Position numbers and translations under genes: made by a program. Shown piece by piece: positions 24,446 to 32,145 of a DNA stretch of 38,880 nucleotides. Under the pieces are notes generated by a model that worked only from the letters and a program-made list of their open reading frames with translations, made no database searches and was not told the origin of the DNA. Origin of the DNA: Oscillospiraceae bacterium (GTDB lineage Bacteria > Bacillota > Clostridia > Oscillospirales > Oscillospiraceae); contig JAILNC010000136.1 in assembly GCA_024691985.1 (NCBI GenBank), positions 1 through 38,880 of the forward strand, given 5' to 3'. Every line of letters begins with the position of its first letter. Position 1 is the first letter of the stretch.

Positions 24446-26902
24446 ATGAACAAGACGATGAAGAGAATCGGCTGCCTGGCGCTTGCGCTGGTCATGCTCC
24501 TGAGCCTCGCCGCCTGCGGCAAGGGCAACGCCCCGAGCGGCGCTTCCGGCTCCGGCTCCGGCGCCCCGTCCGGCTCCGGCGGCGGCAAGGCCCCCGAGGC
24601 CACCCCCGCCCCCGAATACGTCTACGCGGCCGAGTTCAAGCCCCTGGTCGAGAAGACCAAGGAGTGGATCTACGCCCGCAGCTATACCGGCGACGGGCTG
24701 TACTTCACGAAGTATGAGAAGACCGGCGAGCGCGAGCACGGCGATCAGATCCCCCGCTGGGAGGGCGAGTTCGACGTCTACAGCACCTTCCTGTACTTCC
24801 TGGACAACAAGGGCAAGATCTCCAAGGTCGAGGCTTACTCCTGCATGCCCCCCGCCGTGGACGATCAGGGCCGCAGGGAGTTCAGCTCCGCCTCCGACCT
24901 GCTCGGCATCTGCTTCACCGACGACGGCTTTGTGACCGTTGAGGTCGTCTACAACTCCTGGAGCGAGGGCGACGGCACCGAGGCCCTCTACAGCGAGGAC
25001 TACTGGAACAGCCAGCGCAGCGAGCAGCTGTATTACATCCGCTGGTTCGACAAGCAGGGCAACGAGCTCAGCTGCGCGCCCATCGAGGTCGCCCAGGACG
25101 GCTGGCTCGACGCCTACAAGATGACGCTCGACGACAAGGGCAACGTCCTCGTCGGCGAGTCCCAGCAGCTGCGCGCCATCGGCCCCGACGGCAGGGACGC
25201 CTACACCATCAAGACCGAGGGCAGCATCGACGGCGTCGTGCGCATGCCCGACGGCCGCGTCGCCGCCGTCATCTACGGCGACCAGCAGATGCTCTGCTTC
25301 CTCGACAGCGACTCCGGCAAGTTCAAGGACGGCGTGGCGGTCAACTTCGACACCTACAACGCCGTGCCCGGCAGCGGCGAGTACGACTTCTACTACACCA
25401 ACGGCGCCAACTTCTACGGCTATAAGCTCGACGGCGGCGAGCAGAAGCTCTTCAACTGGATCAACTGCGACATCAACTCCCTCAACGCCACCGTGCTCGG
25501 CGTCGACGCCGACGGCACCGTCCACTGCCTGATCAACACCTGGAACCAGAAGGATCAGAGCTACTCCTACGAGCTGGCGGACGTGCGCCTCGTGCCCTAC
25601 GACTCCGTGCCGCACAAGGAGAGCATCCGCATGGCGGTGCTGTACATCGACTACCGCGTGCAGGATATGGTCGTCAACTACAACCGCAAGAACGACAAGT
25701 ACCGCATCGAGATCACCGACTACTCCGAGTACAACAACGACAAGGACGGCTGGGACGCCGGTCAGACCAAGCTCCGCACCGAGATCCTCTCCGGCAACGT
25801 GCCCGACATCTTCTGTCTCAACGGCCTCAACTACACCCAGCTTGCCGCCAAGGGCATCCTGGAGGATCTCTACCCCTACATGGACGCGGACAAGGACATG
25901 AAGCGCAGCGACTTCTTCCAGAACGTCCTGCAGGCCTTCGAGGTCAACGGCAAGCTCTGCCAGACCGTCGCCGGCTTCTACATCAACTCCGCCATCGGCG
26001 GGGCCTCCGTCGTCGGCGACAAGCCCGGCTGGACCTATGAGCAGTTCAACGAGGCCCTGGCCTCCATGCCCGACGGCTGCACCGCCTTCGACCAGTACGT
26101 GACGCGCGACAACATCCTGCAGACCTGCCTGGCCCTCGACATGAACGACTTCGTCGACTGGACCAGCGGCAAGGTCAGCTTCGACAGCGAGCAGTTCATC
26201 AAGCTGCTGAAGTTCGCCAACTCCTTCCCCTCGGACTTCGACTGGGAGAACTACGACTGGTCGCAGGAGATGAGCACCGAGGACCGCCTCGCCCAGGGCA
26301 GGCAGATGCTCGTGCAGACCAGCGCCTACAGCATCGAGGATATCTTCTACAACAACTACACCCAGTTCCTCGGCGGCAAGATCACCTACATCGGCTATCC
26401 CACCGCCCACGGCACCGGCAACATGATCAGCCTCTCCGAGGCCGGTTACGGCATGAGCAGCAAGAGCCCCTACAAGGACGAGATCTGGAAGTTCCTGCGC
26501 AGCTTCTTCACCAAGGACTACCAGACGGACGTCTACTCCCTGCCGAGCCGCATCGACGTGTTCGAGGAGAAGGCCCTGGACGCCGAGACCGTCCAGTACC
26601 AGAAGAACGAGGACGGCAACTACGTCCTGGACGACAAGGGCGAGAAGATCCCCGTCTCCCGCTATACCATGTGGGACGCGGCCGAGAACAAGACCAGGGA
26701 GATCTACGCGCTCGAGCCCGAGCAGGTCGACCAGATCCGCGAGCTGGTCGAGTCCACCACGAAGGTCGCCGACTACAACCAGGAGATCCTGGACATCGTC
26801 ACCGAGCAGGCCGCGCCCTACTTCGCCGGTCAGAAGAGCGCCGAAGAGGTCGCGAAGCTGGTGCAGAGCAAGGCCAACATCTACGTAAACGAGCAGCGTT
26901 AA
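24446..26902 (+). CDS. Large ABC-transporter substrate-binding lipoprotein
   Basis: 818 residues, about twice the usual solute-binding protein. A signal peptide ends in lipobox LAAC with Cys24 as the lipid anchor. A Gly/Ser/Pro-rich linker (24-55) follows. Residues ~60-390 form an extra domain with recurring aromatic and DxxG-type turns that suggests a beta-propeller-like fold; I cannot name it. The family 1 solute-binding domain starts near residue 395 (MAVLYIDYRVQDMVVNYNRK) with the typical LRTEILSGNVPDIFCLNGL, then WTYEQFNEALASMP. Codon use is strongly C-ending, suggesting high expression. A stem-loop and a promoter lie between it and the permease genes, so the binding protein is probably made in excess. 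Sugar or oligosaccharide is the likely ligand class, by family and permease type. Confidence 0.9.
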   Translation: MNKTMKRIGCLALALVMLLSLAACGKGNAPSGASGSGSGAPSGSGGGKAPEATPAPEYVYAAEFKPLVEKTKEWIYARSYTGDGLYFTKYEKTGEREHGDQIPRWEGEFDVYSTFLYFLDNKGKISKVEAYSCMPPAVDDQGRREFSSASDLLGICFTDDGFVTVEVVYNSWSEGDGTEALYSEDYWNSQRSEQLYYIRWFDKQGNELSCAPIEVAQDGWLDAYKMTLDDKGNVLVGESQQLRAIGPDGRDAYTIKTEGSIDGVVRMPDGRVAAVIYGDQQMLCFLDSDSGKFKDGVAVNFDTYNAVPGSGEYDFYYTNGANFYGYKLDGGEQKLFNWINCDINSLNATVLGVDADGTVHCLINTWNQKDQSYSYELADVRLVPYDSVPHKESIRMAVLYIDYRVQDMVVNYNRKNDKYRIEITDYSEYNNDKDGWDAGQTKLRTEILSGNVPDIFCLNGLNYTQLAAKGILEDLYPYMDADKDMKRSDFFQNVLQAFEVNGKLCQTVAGFYINSAIGGASVVGDKPGWTYEQFNEALASMPDGCTAFDQYVTRDNILQTCLALDMNDFVDWTSGKVSFDSEQFIKLLKFANSFPSDFDWENYDWSQEMSTEDRLAQGRQMLVQTSAYSIEDIFYNNYTQFLGGKITYIGYPTAHGTGNMISLSEAGYGMSSKSPYKDEIWKFLRSFFTKDYQTDVYSLPSRIDVFEEKALDAETVQYQKNEDGNYVLDDKGEKIPVSRYTMWDAAENKTREIYALEPEQVDQIRELVESTTKVADYNQEILDIVTEQAAPYFAGQKSAEEVAKLVQSKANIYVNEQR

Positions 26903-26920
26903 AAAAGCGCTGAAAAAAAC

Positions 26921-26955
26921 GCCGCACTGCGGGCAGGAAGCGCTTGCAGTGCGGC
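26921..26955. promoter_or_regulatory. Intergenic stem-loop after the substrate-binding protein gene
   Basis: Arms GCCGCACTGC (26921-26930) and GCAGTGCGGC (26946-26955), 10 bp, loop 15. The plus-strand tail is AAATTATG, not a T-tract, so it fits a partial terminator or mRNA 3' stabiliser, as is common between binding-protein and permease genes. The right arm overlaps the -35 box of the permease promoter. Confidence 0.7.
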
Positions 26956-26972
26956 AAATTATGTGATACAAT
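26944..26972 (+). promoter_or_regulatory. Sigma-A promoter for the permease genes
   Basis: TTGCAG (26944-26949), a 17-base spacer and TACAAT (26967-26972). The start is expected near 26979, about 30 bases before the preferred permease ATG. Confidence 0.65.
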
Positions 26973-27008
26973 TATGTTCACCGAATTATGTCGAAAAAGG
27001 GAAGGCCG

Positions 27009-27896
27009 ATGAAACGAAGCAGAGAACAGAGAAGGATCAGGCTGCGGGACTTTTTGACCAGCCTCTGCTTTCTGATGCCGAGCCTGCTGGGCGTGGGCCT
27101 GTTCTTCATCCTCCCCTTCGGCGTGGTGGTCTATTACGCGATGATCGACGGCGTGGCGTCGAAGAATTTCGTGTTCCTCGACAACTTCACGCGGCTGTTC
27201 GAAAACGCGGCGTTCCGGATGGCGGCGCGCAACACGCTGAAATTCTCCGCCATGGCGGTGCCGCTGGCCGTGGTGCTGCCGATCTGCCTGGCATTGATGC
27301 TCGAGTGCCGCATCCCGGGCAAGAGTCAGTTCCGCACCTTCTTTCTAAGCCCGATGATGGTCCCGGTGGCCTCGGTGGTGCTGATCTGGCAGGTGCTGTT
27401 CAACTACAACGGCACGGTCAACGAGTTCTTCATGGCCTTCGGGGCCGAGCGCATCGACTGGCTGCAGTCCGACTACAGCATGATCGTGGTGCTGCTGCTG
27501 TTCCTGTGGAAGAACCTCGGCTACAACATGATCCTGTTCATGTCGGGGCTGGCCAATATCCCGAAGGACCTGCTGGAGGCCGCGGACGTGGCGGGCGCGT
27601 CGGAGACCTACAAGTTCTTCGCCCTCAAGCTGCGCTACCTCTCGCCGACGGTGCTGTTCGTGACCATCCTGTCGCTCATCAGCTCCTTCAAGGTCTTCCG
27701 CGAGGTGTACCTGCTCACCGGGGATTACCCCTATGAGAGCCTGTACATGCTGCAGCACTTCATGAACAACACCTTCCGCTCGCTGGACTATCAGAAGCTC
27801 TCGGCCGCGGCGGTGGTCATGGCGATCGTGATGGTGGCGCTGATCGCGCTGCTGTTCAAGATCGAGGACTGGTTCGGAAAGGATGTGGAGGGATGA
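27009..27896 (+). CDS. Sugar-type ABC transporter permease (MalF/UgpA-like)
   Basis: 295 residues from ATG 27009, preceded by AAGGGAAGG. An ATG at 26988 in frame lacks a ribosome binding site. There are six predicted membrane helices; the first is in FLTSLCFLMPSLLGVGLFFI. The EAA loop that contacts the ATPase is EAADVAGASETYKFFALKLR, matching carbohydrate uptake transporter-1 permeases. It forms a heterodimer with the next gene product. No ATPase gene follows; Firmicutes sugar transporters often share one MsmX/MsmK-type ATPase encoded elsewhere. Confidence 0.94.
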   Translation: MKRSREQRRIRLRDFLTSLCFLMPSLLGVGLFFILPFGVVVYYAMIDGVASKNFVFLDNFTRLFENAAFRMAARNTLKFSAMAVPLAVVLPICLALMLECRIPGKSQFRTFFLSPMMVPVASVVLIWQVLFNYNGTVNEFFMAFGAERIDWLQSDYSMIVVLLLFLWKNLGYNMILFMSGLANIPKDLLEAADVAGASETYKFFALKLRYLSPTVLFVTILSLISSFKVFREVYLLTGDYPYESLYMLQHFMNNTFRSLDYQKLSAAAVVMAIVMVALIALLFKIEDWFGKDVEG

Positions 27897-28810
27897 GCGG
27901 GCCTGTGAACAGACATCCCTACCACAAGGCGGCGTGGAAGAAGAAGCGCGTCTTCGGGCGCACGGCGATGTTCCTGCTGTGCCTCGCGTTCGCGGTGCTC
28001 TTCCTGCTGCCGACGGTGCTGACCATCACCAACTCCTTCATGTCCGAGAGCGAGATCAAGTCCAACTACGGCATGATCTTCTCCACGACCTCGGGAGGCT
28101 TCGTGTCCAAAACGGTGAACCTCAAGTTCATCCCGGACCGCGTGACGTTCAGCCAGTACGTCACGGGGCTCATCAAGTCCCCGGAATACCTGCTCAAGCT
28201 CTGGAACAGCATTTTGCTGGTGGTGCCCATCGTCATCGGGCAGGTCTCGGTGGCCGCGGTGGCCGCCTACAGCTTCACCCGCTGGCGCGGGAAGATACGC
28301 AGCGGCATCTTTTTCTTCTACGTGATCCTGATGCTCATGCCCTATCAGGTGACGCTGGTGCCGAACTATCTGGTCAGCGAATGGCTCGGCCTTCTCAACA
28401 GGCCGTGGGCCATCATCCTGCCGGGCGTGTTCGCGCCGTTCTCGGTCTTTCTGCTGACGAAGTTCATGCGGCGCATCCCCTACTCGCTCATCGAGGCCGC
28501 CAAGGTCGACGGGGCGGGGGAGTGGGAGATCTTCACCCGCATCTGCCTGCCGCAGTGCCGCGCGGCCCTGTACTCGATCGCGATCCTCGTGTTCATCGAC
28601 TACTGGAACATGGTCGAGCAGCCGCTGATCCTGCTGCAGGACAGCGACGCGCAGCCGCTGAGCGTGTTTCTCTCGCAGGTCAACGCCGGGGAGATCGGCC
28701 TAGCCTTCGCGATGGCGACGGTGTATATGATCCCGTCCCTGCTGCTGTTCCTCCACGGCGAGGAGTACCTCGTCGAGGGCATCGCGAATCAGGGGTCGGT
28801 GAAAGGATAA
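27893..28810 (+). CDS. Sugar-type ABC transporter permease (MalG/UgpE-like)
   Basis: 305 residues. The ATGA overlap with the previous gene shows translational coupling. The N-terminus is basic (KAAWKKKRVFGRTA), then six helices. The EAA loop is EAAKVDGAGEWEIFTRICLP, and the LMLMPYQVTLVPNYL segment is typical of the MalG side. It is the second half of the transmembrane channel with the MalF-like subunit. A palindromic repeat starts directly after the stop. Confidence 0.94.
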   Translation: MSGPVNRHPYHKAAWKKKRVFGRTAMFLLCLAFAVLFLLPTVLTITNSFMSESEIKSNYGMIFSTTSGGFVSKTVNLKFIPDRVTFSQYVTGLIKSPEYLLKLWNSILLVVPIVIGQVSVAAVAAYSFTRWRGKIRSGIFFFYVILMLMPYQVTLVPNYLVSEWLGLLNRPWAIILPGVFAPFSVFLLTKFMRRIPYSLIEAAKVDGAGEWEIFTRICLPQCRAALYSIAILVFIDYWNMVEQPLILLQDSDAQPLSVFLSQVNAGEIGLAFAMATVYMIPSLLLFLHGEEYLVEGIANQGSVKG

Positions 28811-28920
28811 GATCTCTCGACTCGCTGCGCTCGCTCGAGATGACAGGGGCGGGAAACGCGGCAATACACAGGCGCTGCGAAAACCCCGGACGTGTCATTC
28901 CGAGCGAAGCCGAGGAATCT
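28811..28920. repeat. Dispersed palindromic repeat, arms in reversed order
   Basis: Arms GATCTCTCGACTCGC...GATGACA (28811-28845) and TGTCATTCCGAGCGAAGCC...AATCT (28893-28920) belong to the same family as the repeats at 33520-33980, 34778-34873 and 36944-37032, but here the right arm comes first. The 47 bases between the arms are unremarkable. A spurious upstream extension of the adaptor gene (from 28892) reads through it. Confidence 0.75.
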
Positions 28921-28945
28921 GCTGTACATACACATGAGGTGTTTC

Positions 28946-30817
28946 ATGGAAACGAGCGTCAAAAAAAGAGAATGGGTCAAGGACGCCGCCATCGTTTTTC
29001 TGGCGGTGCTGCTGGTGCTGACCTTCTTTTCCAACACCATCATGAACCGCACCCTGCCCGAGGTCGCGACCGCGGCGGTGCATGAGGGCGCGATCGTGGC
29101 CAAGGTCCGCGGCACCGGCACCGTCGTCGCCACGGGCAAGCATCAGGTCAAGGCCAAGGAGACCCGCACCATCCGCTCCGTGATGGTCAAGGTCGGGCAG
29201 GAGGTCAAGGCGGGGGACGTGCTCTTCGTCCTCGGCCAGGGGGACGAGACGGAGCTGGAGCAGGCCAAGGAGAGGCTGCGCAGCCTCCAGACCAGCTACC
29301 AGAAGACCGCGCTCTCGGCCCCGGTCTACGACTACAGCAGCTACTACCGCGCGATCGAGACCGCGGAGAACAATTACAACAGGGCGCTGGAAAAGTATCT
29401 GGAAGCGGAGGCAAAAGCAGAGGAAACGAATAATCCCGTAACTTCGGCTGCATATCAACGTTGGCAGGATGCCAAGAAATATGCGGAGCGGCTGGAAAAA
29501 GATTACGAGGACGAAGTGGCAGAGAAGCTTGAGCCGCTCAAGCAGACAATCAAGTATCTGGAAGCCGAGATCTCTCAGATGGAGGCTGAAACAGAAGAGG
29601 CTGTAAAAGCACAGGAGAAGGCACTGGAAAATGCACAGAAGGCCTACTATGAAGTGCTGGCGGAGATTTCTGAGGCAGAAGATACATATAACACTGCAAA
29701 AGAAGAATATGAGTTCCTTCTGAGAAACGTAGACAGTGCTACGGAAGCTGTCTTCCAAGACACATATGATGCATATATAGCAGCGGAGGCTGCCCGGGAT
29801 CTGGCGAATGATAAATTGCAACCGGCATTAGATGAAGTAACAACTGCGGAGATAAACTTGGAGATAGCGCGCAACACGGAAGCTCCGGGGTATACTAAGG
29901 CACTGTCTGATCTTGCAGAGGCAGAAGCAGAACTTGCAGCTTTGGATGAATCTACTCATTATGAGGAAGTTCGCAGAGCGGTCGAGGAGAGCGACAGGCT
30001 TGAAGCCGAGTATGAGAAGCTGGCCGGGACTGCGGCAGATGATCTGGTAAATGCCGATTATGCGTTGCGGGACGCGGATATCGCAGTGGTCGCGGCGTAT
30101 GACAGCCTGTACGCTGCACAGGAGAACAACAACCGCTCGGCTGCGACGACCGGCGTGGAGCTGCAGAGCATCGCCGAGGAGATCGCGCTGCAGCAGGAGA
30201 AGATCAAATCCCTCGCCGGGGACGAGAGCAACTACATCACCGCCGACGTGCCCGGCACGGTCAGCACCGTCGAGTGCACCGCCGGGGATACCGTGCTCAA
30301 GAACGCCCTGCTCGCCACGCTCGAGGTGCCGGACATGGGCTATACGCTCAGCTTCGCCGTGACGAACGATCAGGCCCAGCGCCTACGCATCGGCGATACC
30401 GCCACGATCAGCAACTACTACTGGGGCAACAGCGTCACCGCCACGCTGAGCACCATCCGCACCGACCCGAAAAACCAGCAGGGCGGCAAGATCCTGGTCT
30501 TCGACCTGACGGGCGACGTGACCGCGGGCTCGGATCTGACCATCTCGGTCGGGCAGAAGAGCGCCAACTACGACCTGATCGTCCCCAACTCCGCCGTCAA
30601 GAGCGACGCCAACGGCAGCTTCGTGCTGGCGGTGGGCGTCAAGAGCTCGCCGCTGGGCAACCGCTACACCGCCCGCCGCGTGAGCGTGGAGGTCCTGGCC
30701 AGCGACGACAGCAACTCGGCGGTGATCGCGGACCTTGCAAACGGCGACTACGTCGTCACCACCAGCTCCGCCCCCGTCAAGAGCGGCGACCTGGTGCGCC
30801 TGGCGGAAAACGGCTGA
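28946..30817 (+). CDS. MacA/HlyD-like membrane-fusion adaptor with long coiled coil
   Basis: 623 residues from ATG 28946 (METSVKKREWVKD), with GAGGTG just upstream. An in-frame start at 28892 lies in the repeat and is not credible. One membrane helix (about 11-31) anchors it. The first half-lipoyl motif (TIRSVMVKVGQEVKAGDVLF) precedes a very long Glu/Ala/Lys-rich coiled-coil hairpin (about 100-400), and the second half-lipoyl (ADVPGTVSTVECTAGDTV) and beta-barrel follow. Bases ~29390-30125 inside the coiled coil are much less GC-rich, with A/T-ending codons, unlike both ends, which suggests an acquired segment. In Gram-positives such adaptors work with MacB-like ABC exporters; the next gene carries a MacB periplasmic domain but no ATPase is present. 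Confidence 0.9.
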   Translation: METSVKKREWVKDAAIVFLAVLLVLTFFSNTIMNRTLPEVATAAVHEGAIVAKVRGTGTVVATGKHQVKAKETRTIRSVMVKVGQEVKAGDVLFVLGQGDETELEQAKERLRSLQTSYQKTALSAPVYDYSSYYRAIETAENNYNRALEKYLEAEAKAEETNNPVTSAAYQRWQDAKKYAERLEKDYEDEVAEKLEPLKQTIKYLEAEISQMEAETEEAVKAQEKALENAQKAYYEVLAEISEAEDTYNTAKEEYEFLLRNVDSATEAVFQDTYDAYIAAEAARDLANDKLQPALDEVTTAEINLEIARNTEAPGYTKALSDLAEAEAELAALDESTHYEEVRRAVEESDRLEAEYEKLAGTAADDLVNADYALRDADIAVVAAYDSLYAAQENNNRSAATTGVELQSIAEEIALQQEKIKSLAGDESNYITADVPGTVSTVECTAGDTVLKNALLATLEVPDMGYTLSFAVTNDQAQRLRIGDTATISNYYWGNSVTATLSTIRTDPKNQQGGKILVFDLTGDVTAGSDLTISVGQKSANYDLIVPNSAVKSDANGSFVLAVGVKSSPLGNRYTARRVSVEVLASDDSNSAVIADLANGDYVVTTSSAPVKSGDLVRLAENG

Positions 30818-30818
30818 T

Positions 30819-31895
30819 ATGCGCGCACGGCTGAAACAGTATTGGCTGCCGCTGCTCGCGGCGGCGCTGGCGATCGCCTGTCTCGTGTGCGTGTGGCGGG
30901 TGTACGCGCTGAAAAACCTGCTGCCCGATCAGCATGCCGCGGAGCGCTGGCAGGGCGAGGGCGGGATGGAATTTGCCCAGATCAGCTTCTTCATGGCGCG
31001 GGATCAGAAGCTCAGCCGCGATCAGCTCTACAGCTTCCGCAACGAGATGTACAAAAAGCTCGAGGCGGCCTCGCTCGACCCCAAGACCGACACCGGCCTG
31101 CTGCACGACGCGTGGAGCACGAGCGTGACGCTCAAGGTCGCCAACGGGCGGCAGAGCGGCGAGGTGCAGGTCATCCCCGTCGGGGGCAGCTTCTTCGACT
31201 TCCACCCGCTGCGGCTTTTGAGCGGCAACTATCTGACCCCGGGCGACGTGATGGACGACCGCGTCCTGCTCGACCGCGAGACCGCGTGGCTCCTGTTCGG
31301 CGGGACGGAGCTCTCGGGCATGAGCTTCACGATCGAGGGCGCGCCCTTCGTCGTCGCGGGCGTCTACGAGCACGCGGACGACCGCTTTTCCCGCCGCGCC
31401 GACGAGGACGTCATGTGCATCTTCATGAGCTACGACGCCTTCGAGCGCCTGGCGCCGGAAAAGACCGGCGTTACCTGCTACGAGCTGCTGATGGCGGATC
31501 CGGTGCGCGGCTTTGCCCGCACGGCGGCGGAGGAGAAGTTCCCCATCAAGAGCGCGGAGATGCTGGTGAACAGCGGACGCTTCGAGCCGGATCGCCTGTA
31601 CGCGCTGCTCAAGGATCAGAGCGCGCGCAGCATGCGCACGGGCGCGGCCGTATACCCCGCCTGGGAGAACGCGGCGCGCGCCGTCGAGGACAGGGCCGCC
31701 CAGTATTTCGCCGCGGCGATCGTGCTCGGCGTGCTGCCCGCGGTGCTGCTGGTCATCTACGCGGTCCGCATGCTCCGGCGGGGCCGGAAGCGCCTCGGCG
31801 ACGAGGTGCTGCCCGACGCCGGCGAGCGGCTGCAGGAATTCCACCGCGTGCGCGCCAGAAAGCGCTGGGAAAAGAAACACCCGGATATGAAATGA
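30819..31895 (+). CDS. MacB periplasmic-core-domain membrane protein without FtsX core
   Basis: 358 residues from ATG 30819, one base after the adaptor stop. One helix (YWLPLLAAALAIACLVCVW) comes first, then an extracellular domain like MacB_PCD (SVTLKVANGRQSGEVQVIPV, then DFHPLRLLSGNYL, then VLLDRETAWLLFGGTELSG, then FVVAGVYEHADD). A single C-terminal helix (YFAAAIVLGVLPAVLLVIYAV) and a basic tail end it. MacB/FtsX-type permeases normally have four helices, so two are missing and the permease core is absent. It probably acts as an accessory subunit with the upstream adaptor. This is family inference; the cargo is unknown. Confidence 0.75.
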   Translation: MRARLKQYWLPLLAAALAIACLVCVWRVYALKNLLPDQHAAERWQGEGGMEFAQISFFMARDQKLSRDQLYSFRNEMYKKLEAASLDPKTDTGLLHDAWSTSVTLKVANGRQSGEVQVIPVGGSFFDFHPLRLLSGNYLTPGDVMDDRVLLDRETAWLLFGGTELSGMSFTIEGAPFVVAGVYEHADDRFSRRADEDVMCIFMSYDAFERLAPEKTGVTCYELLMADPVRGFARTAAEEKFPIKSAEMLVNSGRFEPDRLYALLKDQSARSMRTGAAVYPAWENAARAVEDRAAQYFAAAIVLGVLPAVLLVIYAVRMLRRGRKRLGDEVLPDAGERLQEFHRVRARKRWEKKHPDMK

Positions 31896-31899
31896 TATT

Positions 31900-31935
31900 C
31901 GCCGCAAAGGCAGCAGCCTTTGCGGCGAGTTTTTT
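31900..31935 (+). terminator. Rho-independent terminator of the transporter/adaptor block
   Basis: Perfect 12-bp stem CGCCGCAAAGGC/GCCTTTGCGGCG, loop AGCA, followed by AGTTTTTT. It directly follows the MacB-domain gene. Confidence 0.93.
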
Positions 31936-31938
31936 GCA

Positions 31939-32058
31939 CCCCGCTGCGCGCACTCGCTTGCGGGAGACGCGCGCACACTTGCGGGGCGAGAAGTGTTTTT
32001 TTGCGAGGTACACGCCCCCGCATAAAACGGATTTGAATTGTTTTCGCTTTCGCGAAAA
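31939..32058 (+). promoter_or_regulatory. Non-coding stretch with further palindromes upstream of the galactokinase-family gene
   Basis: No gene is seen between 31896 and 32145. It holds a weak terminator-like hairpin (ACACTT 31975-31980, AAGTGT 31991-31996, then Ts to 32002) and an alternative stem (CCCCGC plus TGCGCGC, 31939-31951, with GCGCGCA 31969-31975 and GCGGGG 31981-31986). A perfect palindrome TTTTCGC-TTTC-GCGAAAA (32041-32058) lies 26 bases before the galK-like promoter and may be an operator. Function unknown. Confidence 0.4.
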
Positions 32059-32084
32059 GGATCATCCCGCCTTGGGAATCACAG

Positions 32085-32114
32085 TTGACAAGGGGTGTGT
32101 TCTCGCGGTATGCT
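32085..32114 (+). promoter_or_regulatory. Promoter of the galactokinase-family gene
   Basis: TTGACA (32085-32090), an 18-base spacer and TATGCT (32109-32114). The start is expected near 32121, with a short leader to the GGAGG before ATG 32146. Confidence 0.7.
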
Positions 32115-32145
32115 GACAAAAAAAGAGACGTACGGAGGAAAAACA

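Noticed and set aside
28892-28945. N-terminal extension of the adaptor protein
   Set aside because: The extra 18 codons come from the palindromic repeat; ATG 28946 has a ribosome binding site and begins directly before the membrane anchor.
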